From NCBI RefSeq assembly GCF_000576635.1, contig NZ_AVFL01000048.1, positions 1 to 36,121 of the forward strand: a stretch of 36,121 nucleotides of DNA, read 5' to 3'. Source of the stretch: Skermanella stibiiresistens SB22 (lineage in GTDB: Bacteria; Pseudomonadota; Alphaproteobacteria; Azospirillales; Azospirillaceae). Shown piece after piece: positions 26,032 to 34,292 of this stretch (its first letter is position 1; every line of letters begins with the position of its first letter). The position numbers and the translations under genes are program-made. The notes under the pieces were generated by a model. It was not told where the DNA came from, did no database searches, and was given only the letters and a program-made list of their open reading frames with translations.

Positions 26032-26108
26032 ACCCCGAGCGCCGGACCTCTTCTAAAGTCTCCAGGTTGGTGTCATGTGTCGCCGGACGGTTTCTAGGAG
26101 GAAAACTG

Positions 26109-26460
26109 ATGCGCCTTTTCAATCCAGCCTTGATAACCGGTGCCTTCGCACTTGCACTCGCGCCGGCGTCACACGCGCAGGACCATCAGATCGGCCACCA
26201 CGTGTTTAGGGGCACCAACCCAGATCACGTCCCGCAAGCATGGTCGGACGGCACCTTGGTGCGCCGCAGCGACGCGCGGTCGCCGCCCTCCCCGTCGCCG
26301 TAGACTGGGTGCTGAAGGTCGAACGCGTCGGCATCCCGCGCCGTGTCGAACCGATGGGCTTCACGCTGGGCCATGACGGATCGCCGGCGTCACCGGCTTT
26401 GCCGGTTCAGGGCTCGTGATCGCCAGCGACGCCCAGAAAGGTTCCAACGGCAATGCTTTC
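26109..26460 (+). pseudogene. Broken gene for a secreted protein of unknown family
   Basis: The ATG at 26109 has an excellent ribosome-binding site (GGAGGAAAACTG) and encodes a signal peptide (MRLFNPALITGAFALALAPA, then SHA, cleavage near residue 23). The frame then runs out at 26303 after 64 residues. Protein-like sequence continues in a second frame from about 26276 (AVAALPVAVDWVLKVERVGI) and in a third from about 26386 (GVTGFAGSGLVIASDAQKG). This pattern suggests a longer secreted protein broken by two frameshifts, although the two short downstream stretches could be chance. I do not recognise the family. The remains end against the flavin reductase gene. Confidence 0.45.
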
Positions 26461-26503
26461 GCTTCGCATCGCCGGTTGCATCCCATCCCGCATGGTCGTG
26501 GTT

Positions 26504-27040
26504 TCAGGGCTGGATGAACCGGCCGTCGAGATAGATCATCGGCGACCGTTTTTCCGACATTCCCTCCGTCACGTGGCGCACCCTAGAAAGGACGACGCTA
26601 TGCGTACCGTATTCATGCACCTGATCGACAGCGCAGAAGATGTTGGCCACCGCGAGCGGATGATAGGGAAGGTGCGAAGGACCCACCTTCCAGAGGCCAT
26701 CCGCGAAACGCTCTCCACGGCGCGACTTGCTCGAGAAGACGGTGCACACCTCCTCCTGCGTTCCGCTCAGGAAATTGATGCAGAACGCCCCCGCCTCCAT
26801 CAGCGGACCATGGATCGTCGCGGTCCTGTTGATGCAGACGAGCACCGAGGGCGGATCCATGCTGAGGCTGATGACGGAGGTCGCCGTCATGCCGTGCCAA
26901 GCGCCGCCCTGATCGGTCGATATCACGGCCACGCCGCTTGCCAGTTGCCGCATCGCCGTCTTCAGGGCATCGGCGACCTGCCGTTCATCAAACGTCGACA
27001 CCGTATCGTGCAGTACGTCATATTCTTGTTTTTGCAGCAT
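26504..27040 (-). CDS. Flavin reductase (HpaC/NtaB-like, FMN-binding split-barrel)
   Basis: This 178-residue protein supplies reduced flavin to a separate monooxygenase. Family segments are ALKTAMRQLASGVAVISTDQ, GMTATSVISLSMDPPSVLVC, NRTATIHGPLMEAGAFCIN, the nucleotide-interaction region around EVCTVFSSKSRRGERF and DGRFIQP at the end. ATG at 27040 has AAGGAG eight bases upstream. It is the likely partner of the NtaA/DszA-type monooxygenase at 10586-11890, though it is 14.6 kb away in its own transcription unit and divergent from a LysR gene. Confidence 0.92.
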   Translation of the reverse strand: MLQKQEYDVLHDTVSTFDERQVADALKTAMRQLASGVAVISTDQGGAWHGMTATSVISLSMDPPSVLVCINRTATIHGPLMEAGAFCINFLSGTQEEVCTVFSSKSRRGERFADGLWKVGPSHLPYHPLAVANIFCAVDQVHEYGTHSVVLSRVRHVTEGMSEKRSPMIYLDGRFIQP

Positions 27041-27186
27041 TGTTGGATCTCCTTTTCACCCCTTCAAGCTAAGGCGGAGCGGCGTCCTCCCATAGACCTC
27101 CCTTTCGGCAAGCTGCTTTCCGCAAAGCGAAAGGATCGCCTGAGGCGACACAGACCGGTGCCCGGTAAAGGTTCGAGGCGTCGGTC
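27041..27186. promoter_or_regulatory. Divergent promoter region, flavin reductase / LysR
   Basis: This 146-bp gap lies between the flavin reductase and the LysR regulator. It contains an inverted repeat CTTTC-N8-GAAAG at 27116-27133, a weak candidate operator. It does not contain the ATGAC-N5-GTCAT form seen before livK. No clear -10/-35 pair was identified. Confidence 0.35.
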
Positions 27187-28131
27187 GTGAACAGCATCGA
27201 GTCCTTGCGGGTCTTCGTTCGTGCGGTGGATCTCGGAAGCCTCTCGGCGGCCGGCCGCGCGCTGGGCCTTTCTCCCCCGTCGGTCTCCCGCATCGTCCGA
27301 TCACTGGAGGAGGAAGCCGGAACGCGGCTTCTCAATCGCACCAGCCGCAAGCTTGTGCTAACCCATGCTGGCATCGCCTTCTATCGCCAGGCGGGCGACG
27401 TTCTGGCGGCCTATGACGGGCTCAAGGATGTGATTTCCGAGGCGACGAAGGAGCCGCGCGGCCTGCTGACCGTCCATTCCCGCATCAGCGTCGGCCGATA
27501 TTTCCTGTTGGACGCGATCCCGGATTTTCTGAACGCCTATCCAAAAGTCGATCTTCGCCTCTGGCTCTCCGAAGACGTCCGCGATCTCGCGGACAATCGC
27601 ATCGACATCGCGCTTCGCCTCGGTCGACCGGACGAAACGTCCTTTGCCATGCGACAGCTCTCCCCCGGCGTGAAAACCTTGCTTTTTGCGAGCCCGTCCT
27701 ACTTGCGAGACCACGCTCCTATCCAAAAGCCCGAGGACCTGCTGGCCCACAGTTGCTTGACGGGACTGCGGGAAGACGGCCCGGACGGGGGCGTCGGCCT
27801 CTGGCACGTGCGGGAAAACGGCGCGGTCCGGACGCTCCGTGTACATGGCAGGCTGCAAGCCAACGATGGCTGGATGCTGCGCGACGCGGTTCTCGCCGGG
27901 CTCGGGATCGGTCTGCTGCCGGGCTGGATGGTCCATGAGGAGCTACGCCTCGGCAAAGTCGTGCGGGTGCTTCCTCACATCGAGATCACCCCCCTGACCT
28001 TCGACCAGGGCCTCTACGCGGTTTTTTCCAAGACCCCGAAGATTGCGGCGAACACCCGGGTGTTCCTTGATTTTCTTGTTCAAACCTTTCGTTCTCACGA
28101 CACCGGAAGCCTGGAGAGCACGGACACCTGA
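27187..28131 (+). CDS. LysR-family regulator (CrgA/AaeR-like)
   Basis: This 314-residue LysR-type regulator has the winged helix SIESLRVFVRAVDLGSLSAA with GLSPPSVSRIVRSLEEE, then LLNRTSRKLVLTHAG, and an effector domain with RLWLSEDVRDLADNRIDIALRLG style sequence (core DLADNRIDIALRLG). This is typical of the CrgA/DmlR-like branch and differs from the Nac-like pair at 7887-9836. The start is GTG at 27187 with GAGGCG upstream. It is divergent from the flavin reductase gene and probably controls it. The gene ends about 40 bp before an IS remnant. Confidence 0.93.
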   Translation: MNSIESLRVFVRAVDLGSLSAAGRALGLSPPSVSRIVRSLEEEAGTRLLNRTSRKLVLTHAGIAFYRQAGDVLAAYDGLKDVISEATKEPRGLLTVHSRISVGRYFLLDAIPDFLNAYPKVDLRLWLSEDVRDLADNRIDIALRLGRPDETSFAMRQLSPGVKTLLFASPSYLRDHAPIQKPEDLLAHSCLTGLREDGPDGGVGLWHVRENGAVRTLRVHGRLQANDGWMLRDAVLAGLGIGLLPGWMVHEELRLGKVVRVLPHIEITPLTFDQGLYAVFSKTPKIAANTRVFLDFLVQTFRSHDTGSLESTDT

Positions 28132-28169
28132 GCGAAACCCGCGATCAGGAAGCCGCCGAGGCGTTTTTC

Positions 28170-28915
28170 AGCATCGTCACGTTAACATAATGGGGTAGTG
28201 AAAGGTGTTCGCGTAGGGCATGGTGGCGGGATGAAGCGCCTCCCTGATCCGCACTATCGTCACCGCTTTCCGGCCGAAATCGTCAGCCATGCCGTCTGGC
28301 TGTACCACGCGTTCTGTCTCAGCTGCCGGGACGTCGAGCTGATGCTGGCGGAGCGCGGTGTGGTGGTCTCCTACGAAACGATCCGGCGCTGGTGTCGAAA
28401 GTTTGCCGAGGCCTTCGCCAGCCGACTGAGGCGACGCCGACCAAGGCCGGGCGACCGCTGGCATTTGGATGAGGTGCTCATCCGAATCAGAGGTGTCCAG
28501 TACTACCTCTGGCGTGCGGTCGATCGGGACGGCGTGGTGCTGGATGTGCTGGTGCAGAGCCGGCGCATCATCAGGCAGCCAAGCCGACGATCATCCCGCA
28601 CGTTGAACACCGGCAAAAGTCGTTATCTGACCAATAGCACGGAGAACTCCCACCAACCGACCCGGCAACGGGAACGGCGCATGAAGCGGATCAAGTCACC
28701 CCGGCAGGCCCAGCAGTTTCTCTCCGCCCGAGGTCCCATTCACCAGCACAGCCATCCCAGCCGTCATCTCATGAGTGCCGCCGAGTACCGCGTTTGTCGA
28801 ACCAACGCGTTCGACGTCTGGAAGCAGGAAATGTGTGTCCGGACGGTCTCATAGAGGCTGGCCTATGACTCATCGACGTCTTCGCACACCCAATCCAAGT
28901 TGAACTGACAATGCC
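28170..28915 (+). mobile_element. Decayed IS6-family insertion sequence
   Basis: The left end reads AGCATCGTCACGTTAAC from 28170. The right end, read on the minus strand from 28915, gives GGCATTGTCAGTTCAAC, an imperfect terminal inverted repeat sharing the core of the copies at 1-198 and 35191. The element is about 746 bp and carries a transposase gene with its middle deleted. The 8 bases outside each end show no duplication. It marks the right border of the catabolic island. Confidence 0.7.
28231..28854 (+). pseudogene. IS6-family transposase with deleted catalytic core
   Basis: The N-terminal part is normal (HYRHRFPAEIVSHAVWLYHA, then ERGVVVSYETIRRWCRKF and DRWHLDEVLIRIRG with the first catalytic Asp). 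After VLVQSRR the sequence jumps, through out-of-frame remains of the missing part (HHQAAKP and VEHRQ in other frames), straight to SRYLTNSTENSHQPTRQRER. This keeps the catalytic Glu but has lost the second catalytic Asp (VTDKL in the copy at 35253). About 50 residues are missing, so the protein should be inactive. The frame stays open to 28854 by chance or by selection for a truncated product. Confidence 0.8.
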
Positions 28916-29046
28916 CGTCAACCTCCCACGCGTCAGCCCGCTTTCATCTCAAAGTAGCATTCCAGTCAACACAGGGCGGCGCGCCCTGTCTACGAACAGA
29001 TTCTAAGATGGGTAAATCAACGGACTGTTGTACAGACGACATCAGT

Positions 29047-30300
29047 CTACGACCGGCGCAGCACGTCCTGCCATTCGGGATGACGGTCTATCTGAGCTTT
29101 GGCGAACGGACAAAGAGGGACGATGGCGATCCTTTCGCGACGGGCATCCTCAATTGCCTGTCGCACCAGTCGCTCGCCGATCTTGCGGCCGCGCAAGACT
29201 GCCGGAACTTCCGTATGATCGATGATGATCAGCCCCTTCCCGGCCCGGCTGTAGGTCATCTCGGCTTCAACCCCGTCGACGAGTAGCCGGTAACGACCCT
29301 TCGAGGCACCATCCTCCCGCTCGACCTTTTCTTCCGTCGGGTGAGAAACTGGGCCAGACTGCGCGGCATCCGGCGGCCGCACCTGACGCGGCCGCCCCTG
29401 CACACACTCCAGCAGATAGCGGTCCCAGCCGCCCAGATCGGCAGCGGCCTCGTAAGTCGAGACGAGGAACGCGATAAGAGCCTCGTCAGCATCGACCGCG
29501 GACTGCACGGCCTCGTAGGGCAGGATGAACTCCGATAGGCCCTCGTGCCAGAACGCGGCCTCGGGCCTGACCGACGCGCCTCGGAAACCATTTGGCGTCG
29601 GATAGGCGTAAGCATAGAAGGCGGGGTAATCGATGCCGCCACCGCCGGGCCAGAAACCCGCCGAGGAGACCTCGCGGTCGTAAGCCTCCTGTGCCACATC
29701 GTTGGGCAATGAGGGAATGCCACCGGGATGGAGAGGCGCGCGCCGTCCTGAAAAGCGGGTGACAGCCAAGTCAAAACTGCCCCAGAACAAGTGAACGGGA
29801 CTTGACTTGCCAATAAAAGAGGTTCGGAACCGATTGAATACTCTGTCGACCGCCATCGATACGTGATGGAAGCGCTGAACGGCTTCCCGGTCGTAGGGCC
29901 GGTCGCGATGGTCTTCGGTGAACGGTATGGGGTTGGGCACCTCGTTCGGATTGTCGTTGAAGGTCGGCGTGCCTCCAAGGTCGGAAATCAACCGCACGAA
30001 ATTGGCGTGGAACGCCGCGACGGTGGATGGCCCCAGCGCAAACGATGCCTTGCGACCCTTGCCAGAGGTGCCGACGACCATATGCTCCCGAAGGTCGAAG
30101 AGGATCTCAATGCCTGGACCATCGGGGATCGGCGAGGAGGTCAGGCCGAGCGGCGTGATATAGAAGGTCGCATTCCAGGAATGGTTGAGCCACGGGGTAT
30201 GAGCAAGGCGATATTTCCCCGCGATCTGCAAATAGAGATGCAGGGCCGAACACGTCTCGCGCCAGCCAAGGTAGTCTAGATGGGGCCACTTGTTAGTCAT
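29047..30300 (-). CDS. DUF5996 protein fused to a GNAT-like acetyltransferase domain
   Basis: This 417-residue protein has two parts. Residues about 1-300 form a DUF5996-type domain (WPHLDYLGWRETCSALHLYL, HSWNATFYITPLGLTS, VHLFWGSFDLAVTRFSGR, ASVRPEAAFWHEGLSEFILP). Residues about 335-417 are a small YjdJ-like acetyltransferase (IDHTEVPAVLRGRKIGERLV, IVPLCPFAKAQIDRHPEW). A charged linker with VSHPTEEKVEREDGASK joins them. The function of DUF5996 is not known; the small GNAT domain may bind acetyl-CoA. ATG at 30300 has GGAG eight bases upstream. It stands alone between an IS remnant and the pirin gene. Confidence 0.82.
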   Translation of the reverse strand: MTNKWPHLDYLGWRETCSALHLYLQIAGKYRLAHTPWLNHSWNATFYITPLGLTSSPIPDGPGIEILFDLREHMVVGTSGKGRKASFALGPSTVAAFHANFVRLISDLGGTPTFNDNPNEVPNPIPFTEDHRDRPYDREAVQRFHHVSMAVDRVFNRFRTSFIGKSSPVHLFWGSFDLAVTRFSGRRAPLHPGGIPSLPNDVAQEAYDREVSSAGFWPGGGGIDYPAFYAYAYPTPNGFRGASVRPEAAFWHEGLSEFILPYEAVQSAVDADEALIAFLVSTYEAAADLGGWDRYLLECVQGRPRQVRPPDAAQSGPVSHPTEEKVEREDGASKGRYRLLVDGVEAEMTYSRAGKGLIIIDHTEVPAVLRGRKIGERLVRQAIEDARRERIAIVPLCPFAKAQIDRHPEWQDVLRRS

Positions 30301-30395
30301 TCTATTTTCTCCATTCGGACCATACCCGGTGCGTGACGTGTCATCTCATCTAGACCGCGCTGGTCCGTGCCTCGACGACTCCTTTCCAGCACCGG

Positions 30396-31331
30396 TCAAT
30401 CTGGTATTGGGATGTGCTCATCCCGGTCATCGATCGGGAGATCGAAACGTCCGTTGCCCCAGTCTTGCGCACGCCATTCGGCCTTGGCCTCTTCGATCCG
30501 CGCCCTGGAAGAGGCTACGAAGTTCCACCAGATATAGCGCGGTCCGCTGAGCGTTGCGCCGCCGAGGATCATCAGCCGAGCACCTTGGCCGCCAGCCGCG
30601 ACCGTGATCCTGTCACCAGGCCTGAAGACCATCATCTGAGATGCCTCAAATTCCTGGCCAGCAACCGAGATCGAACCTTCGACGATGTAAATTCCCCTGT
30701 CTTCGTGATCGTCCGGCATCGGCAGTCGGCATCCGGTTTCGAGCGTCACGTCAGCGTAGAACGTCTCCGAGAACATCGTCGCGGGTGCTTTCTGGCCATA
30801 GGCGTCCCCAAGGATGAGCCGGACCGAAACGCCCCCGTCCTCTATCACCGGCAGCGTCTCTTTGCCGTGGTGCTCGAACATGGGGGCCATGTCCTCATGG
30901 CTGTCGGGCAGCGCCAGCCATGTCTGTATTCCGAACAGGCTGTTCGGACCGGTTCGGGCGGCTGCGGAGGTGCGCTCCGAATGGGACACACCGCGTCCGG
31001 CAACCATCCAGTTCAGCGCGCCCGGACGGATCATCTGGTCGGCACCGGTGCTATCCCGGTGATGGAAATCGCCGCGATAGAGGTAAGTGACGGTGCCGAG
31101 ACCGATATGCGGGTGGGGCCGAACGTCGACGCCTTGTCCAATCAACAGCTCGGCCGGCCCCGCCTGGTCGAAGAAGATGAACGGCCCGACCATCTGCCGG
31201 TTCGGCGCCGGCAAGGCGCGCCGGACCTCGAAGCCGCCAAGATCTCGGGCACGTGGAACAATAAGGGTTTCGATCGCATCGACGCCCACCGCATCGGGGC
31301 ACCCCGGTTCGATTGCTGGGTTCCGACTCAT
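30396..31331 (-). CDS. Pirin family protein
   Basis: This 311-residue bicupin of the pirin family has the metal-site region VRPHPHIGLGTVTYLYRGDF with following HHRDSTG, and RGVSHSE. The second cupin runs from ETFYADVTLETGCRLPMP to GDRITVAAGG. Some pirins have quercetinase activity and others act as redox-linked regulators; the role here is unknown. The start at 31331 is preferred over 31340 because AAGG lies at a suitable distance upstream. It is transcribed in the same direction as the DUF5996 gene, 95 bp away. Confidence 0.92.
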   Translation of the reverse strand: MSRNPAIEPGCPDAVGVDAIETLIVPRARDLGGFEVRRALPAPNRQMVGPFIFFDQAGPAELLIGQGVDVRPHPHIGLGTVTYLYRGDFHHRDSTGADQMIRPGALNWMVAGRGVSHSERTSAAARTGPNSLFGIQTWLALPDSHEDMAPMFEHHGKETLPVIEDGGVSVRLILGDAYGQKAPATMFSETFYADVTLETGCRLPMPDDHEDRGIYIVEGSISVAGQEFEASQMMVFRPGDRITVAAGGQGARLMILGGATLSGPRYIWWNFVASSRARIEEAKAEWRAQDWGNGRFDLPIDDRDEHIPIPD

Positions 31332-31712
31332 GCGCGTCATCCTTACTTGGGTTTCCCAGACAACCTCGCCCTTGCTGATGCGAATGTCCGATTTCGATCA
31401 ATCCGGCCCATGCGAGCGGTGAGCGCTTTCTGCTGGACCGAAACCCAATCTGGCGGGCGAGCGTCTGTCCAACTAGTCCTGCGACAGGGTAAGCTGTGTC
31501 GCAGTGAGTGGAACGCACTGGCGATGTCGCCGCGTTCAGCGACTGAGTGGAGCGATCTTCGAACTTCTGCCGTCGGATTGGGCCTCGCACTGATCTTGTT
31601 CAGCGACGATCCCCCCACGGTGTGGATTCAGTTCGAAGTTTTTGATCAGCATCTCCGTGCGGCGTGTTGCGCGGAGAGGGAAGAGGTGAAGGCACCCCCA
31701 TCCCCCTGTATA
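31332..31712. other. Non-coding stretch upstream of pirin
   Basis: No reading frame in these 380 bp looks like a real protein and I recognise no RNA gene. It should hold the pirin promoter. The right part abuts the IS5-type remnant and may contain its decayed terminal sequence. Confidence 0.4.
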
Positions 31713-31982
31713 TCAGGCAACGCGGACGGAGTTCGGGCGTCCCGGGTCGAGCATTCGGTTGAGGACTTGAGCTTCGACAGCGACTTCAGCAGCGCGGGTC
31801 TAGTCGGTGTGGAAACGCAGCCTGTCACCGGTGACCTGCTTCCAGCGTGCGAAATGGCCTACGACGCGGGCTCTTTCGTTATAGCCGCTGTCGCGTTGCC
31901 AAGCCATTCGCCCTTTCCCTCCGATCGCCTGGATATGGTGGACGCGTTGGGAAGAATCGGTGTCGGCTATGCCGCTGAGCTC
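31713..31982 (-). pseudogene. IS5-type transposase, C-terminal remnant
   Basis: On the minus strand the sequence reads SQRVHHIQAIGGKGRMAWQ, RDSGYNERARVVGHFARWKQ and VTGDRLRFHTD, then a TAG stop (31802-31800), then in the same frame TRAAEVAVEAQVLNRMLDPG and RPNSVRVA before the natural stop at 31715-31713. This is the conserved C-terminal end of IS5-type DDE transposases (family pattern GRMAWQKASGYN, RATEVAVHVLNRML). The upstream part is missing because the IS6-type element at 31983 starts there. The remnant is dead twice over: truncated and with an internal stop. Confidence 0.75.
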
Positions 31983-32826
31983 GGTTCTGCCGCAGCTTTT
32001 CGCGGGGTAGCGGATTGGATGGAAGGGCGTGCTGTGGGGCGAGAGAGACGGCCGAAGCATGCGAAACCGGAAGAACCCCTTCAAGGGGTGTCAGTTCACG
32101 TCGGAGGTAATGCTGTGGGTCGTGTGCTGGTACCCGCAATCCCCGATTTCCTACCGCGACTTGGAACTGATGCTGCGGGACCGGGGCTTGTCGGTCAACC
32201 ACACCACCGACCACCGCTGGATCCAGGCCTACGCGCCGGAGTTGGAGAAACGGGTTCGGCCGCATTTGCGCCTGACGAACGGCTCGTGGCGGGTTGACGA
32301 GACCTATCTAAAGGTCAAGGCCCGTTGGATCTATCTGTACCGGGCGGTCGACAGCCGCGGCCGGACCATCGATTTCCGGCTCAGCGCCCCGCGCGACACC
32401 GCAGCCGCCAAACGGTTATTCCGGAAGGCCTTCGCCCAGTCGAACACGGTCAACCCGCGAACCATTACGGTCGACAAGAAGGTCGCCTATCCCAAGGCCG
32501 TGGCCGACATGAAACAGGACAAGCGACTTTGGCGCTTCTCCAAGCTGCGTCAGATCAAGTACTTGAATAACATCGTGGAACAAGATCACCGGCGAGTAGA
32601 GCGGCTGGTCCGTCCCAGCCTCGGCTTCAAGAGGCTCCGAACCGCGTGGAACATCCTGGTTGGTTACAAAACTCTGGCCATGATGAGAAAAGGACAGGTG
32701 AAAGGGATCGGCGGGGACGACATCGTCGCCCAAGCCGCCTTCGTGGATGCGCTGTTCGACCCTGCCGCCTGAGGATGATCCATACCTGCGGCAGTTTTGT
32801 CCCCATCAAAACTTCGCAACAGAACC
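31983..32826 (+). mobile_element. IS6-family (IS26-like) insertion sequence, apparently complete
   Basis: The left end reads GGTTCTGCCGCAGCTTTT from 31983. The right end, read on the minus strand from 32826, reads GGTTCTGTTGCGAAGTTTT. These form the imperfect terminal inverted repeat expected for IS6-type elements. The length is 844 bp with one intact transposase gene. The flanks (CTGAGCTC on the left, TCTTTCCA on the right) show no 8-bp duplication, as expected after recombination or repeated rearrangement. It truncates the IS5-type remnant and lies 38 bp beyond the lipocalin-like gene. Confidence 0.75.
32059..32772 (+). CDS. IS6-family transposase
   Basis: This 237-residue DDE transposase appears intact. 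The helix-turn-helix (ISYRDLELMLRDRGLSVNHT) is followed by the catalytic Asp in SWRVDETYLKVK, the second Asp in TITVDKKVAYPKAV and the Glu in LNNIVEQDHRRVERLVRP. The C-terminus has RTAWNILVGYKTLAMMRKGQ. Family length is 230-240 residues. ATG at 32059 is chosen as the start of MRNRKNPFKGCQF. It differs clearly from the other IS6-type copies in the window and represents another subgroup. Confidence 0.93.
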   Translation: MRNRKNPFKGCQFTSEVMLWVVCWYPQSPISYRDLELMLRDRGLSVNHTTDHRWIQAYAPELEKRVRPHLRLTNGSWRVDETYLKVKARWIYLYRAVDSRGRTIDFRLSAPRDTAAAKRLFRKAFAQSNTVNPRTITVDKKVAYPKAVADMKQDKRLWRFSKLRQIKYLNNIVEQDHRRVERLVRPSLGFKRLRTAWNILVGYKTLAMMRKGQVKGIGGDDIVAQAAFVDALFDPAA

Positions 32827-32864
32827 TCTTTCCATTTGATGGGATGTCGGAGTTTGGATCGATA

Positions 32865-33362
32865 CTAACGCACCCGTTCCCAGACAATCGTCACCTTCGC
32901 CCCACCGGGGCGCTGAAATTTCTCTATCATCCGGTTGCCATCGACCTCCATCTTCAACTCGTTTGTTGTCCGAACGTCCCCAATCCAGTTGGGAAAGGAC
33001 GAACCCTCCACAGTGTTTCCGCTAAAATCGCCGCGTGCATCGACCGTGTATCGGCCATACAAGGCAAGAGTGCCTGCCATGACGGCCCTGTTCTCCTCGT
33101 CGGTCCCCTTGCCACGCTCGTTTGACTTGAAGCGGGGGATGCGCGGGTCGTGCAGAAACTCGACGAAATGCAAGTCGCTGGTAAACACTAGTTTGCCCTG
33201 AGGCTCGGAGCCGTATGGAAGCGACGTCGTCCCATTCACCTCCACCGTCGCGGCGGTCATTTGCCAAGTCCCGACGACTTTGTTCAGGGTTTGCGCCGCC
33301 ACCGGGCTAGCGATGGAAAGGACGATCGCGGCGGCGGCAAGCATTGCTCTGCGCTTAGTCAT
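32865..33362 (-). CDS. Secreted lipocalin-like domain protein
   Basis: This 165-residue protein has a signal peptide (MTKRRAMLAAAAIVLSIASP, then VAA, cleavage near residue 23). A lipocalin-like domain follows: VVGTWQMTAATVEVNG, PQGKLVFTSDLHFVEFLHDP, ALYGRYTVDARGDFSGNTVEG. Such small proteins are often annotated as lipocalin-like and bind hydrophobic ligands; no enzymatic motif is seen. ATG at 33362 has AAGGAAG six bases upstream and lies one base after the stop of the SDR gene, so the two form an operon. Confidence 0.85.
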   Translation of the reverse strand: MTKRRAMLAAAAIVLSIASPVAAQTLNKVVGTWQMTAATVEVNGTTSLPYGSEPQGKLVFTSDLHFVEFLHDPRIPRFKSNERGKGTDEENRAVMAGTLALYGRYTVDARGDFSGNTVEGSSFPNWIGDVRTTNELKMEVDGNRMIEKFQRPGGAKVTIVWERVR

Positions 33363-33363
33363 G

Positions 33364-34197
33364 TCAATCTTCCTTGTCATCGGCCGAAAGGGCAATGTCG
33401 CGCTGGGCTTCGAGCGCATCGAGCCGCTTCGTCAGGGCGGCGCGGATATTCTCATAGGCCGTGCTGCCGAGAGCGAGCCGCAATGGCGGGTGATCCGAAT
33501 CGGCCGCCTCGATGATCGCGTCAACGGTGTTGGCGGCGTCGCCGCGGATCACGAACTCACCGCCAGCGATGAGACGGCGAACCTTGCCCGCAGGCGTTTC
33601 CTCATAAATCTCGGAAAGCTCCGCATGATCGAGAGCCGCGCCGAAATTAGTTCCGGTAGGCCCCGGCTCGGCAATGATGAAGTCGATCCCGAATGGCGCA
33701 ACCTCCTGGGCGACGGCCTCGACGAAGCCTTCGATGCCCCACTTGCTGGCATGATAAAGGCTGAAGCCGGGGTACGCGATCTGTCCGCCCTCGGAGGATA
33801 CCTGGACGATGCGTCCGCCACCCTGGGACCGGAGATGCGGCAGGCTGGCACGGACAAGCTGGATCGAGCCGGTAAGATTCGTCGCGATCTGGCGATCAAT
33901 CTGCTCGTCGCTGAGTTCTTCGCCGGCGCCGAACAAGCCGTAGCCAGCGTTGCTGACCACCACGTCGATCCGACCGACGCGTTCGAACGCCTGGTCAATG
34001 GCTGCGCGGACCGCCGCCGTATCGATCAGGTCCAGCGGGACCACATGGAGCCGATCGGCATGGGCGCTCGCGAGATCTGACAGCGCGTCTGTGCGCCGTG
34101 CGGTGCCGATGACGCGGTCGCCGCGGTCCAGTAGCTTCTCCGTCATGATGCGTCCAAGTCCGGAGGACGCCCCCGTGATGAACCAAGTTTTCGTCAT
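33364..34197 (-). CDS. Short-chain dehydrogenase/reductase
   Basis: This 277-residue classical SDR shows WFITGASSGLGRIM, VPLDLIDTAAVRAAI, VVVSNAGYGLFGAGEELSD, VQVSSEGGQIAYPGFSLYHASKWG (core YHASK with the serine in VSSEGG) and EPGPTGTNFG. ATG at 34197 has AGGA seven bases upstream. It is divergent from the LysR gene at 34293 and co-transcribed with the secreted lipocalin-like gene. The substrate is unknown. Confidence 0.93.
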   Translation of the reverse strand: MTKTWFITGASSGLGRIMTEKLLDRGDRVIGTARRTDALSDLASAHADRLHVVPLDLIDTAAVRAAIDQAFERVGRIDVVVSNAGYGLFGAGEELSDEQIDRQIATNLTGSIQLVRASLPHLRSQGGGRIVQVSSEGGQIAYPGFSLYHASKWGIEGFVEAVAQEVAPFGIDFIIAEPGPTGTNFGAALDHAELSEIYEETPAGKVRRLIAGGEFVIRGDAANTVDAIIEAADSDHPPLRLALGSTAYENIRAALTKRLDALEAQRDIALSADDKED

Positions 34198-34292
34198 GGC
34201 ATGATCCTAGATTGGATGATGACAACGTACCCACTCCCCTTTGTTGTGATAATACGCTCTAATCTGTATGGGCTGGTGAACACGGATGACCA
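34198..34292. promoter_or_regulatory. Divergent promoter region, SDR / LysR
   Basis: This 95-bp gap is AT-richer than its surroundings and should hold both promoters. An inverted repeat ATAC-N10-GTAT lies at 34252-34269, near the LysR start, and ACAAC-N16-GTTGT lies to its left. Either may be a LysR operator; neither is strong enough to be certain. Confidence 0.4.

Noticed and set aside
30414-32297. Plus-strand open frame of 627 codons
   Set aside because: It runs antisense through the pirin gene and out of frame through an IS5-type remnant and an IS6-type transposase; no domain is recognisable.
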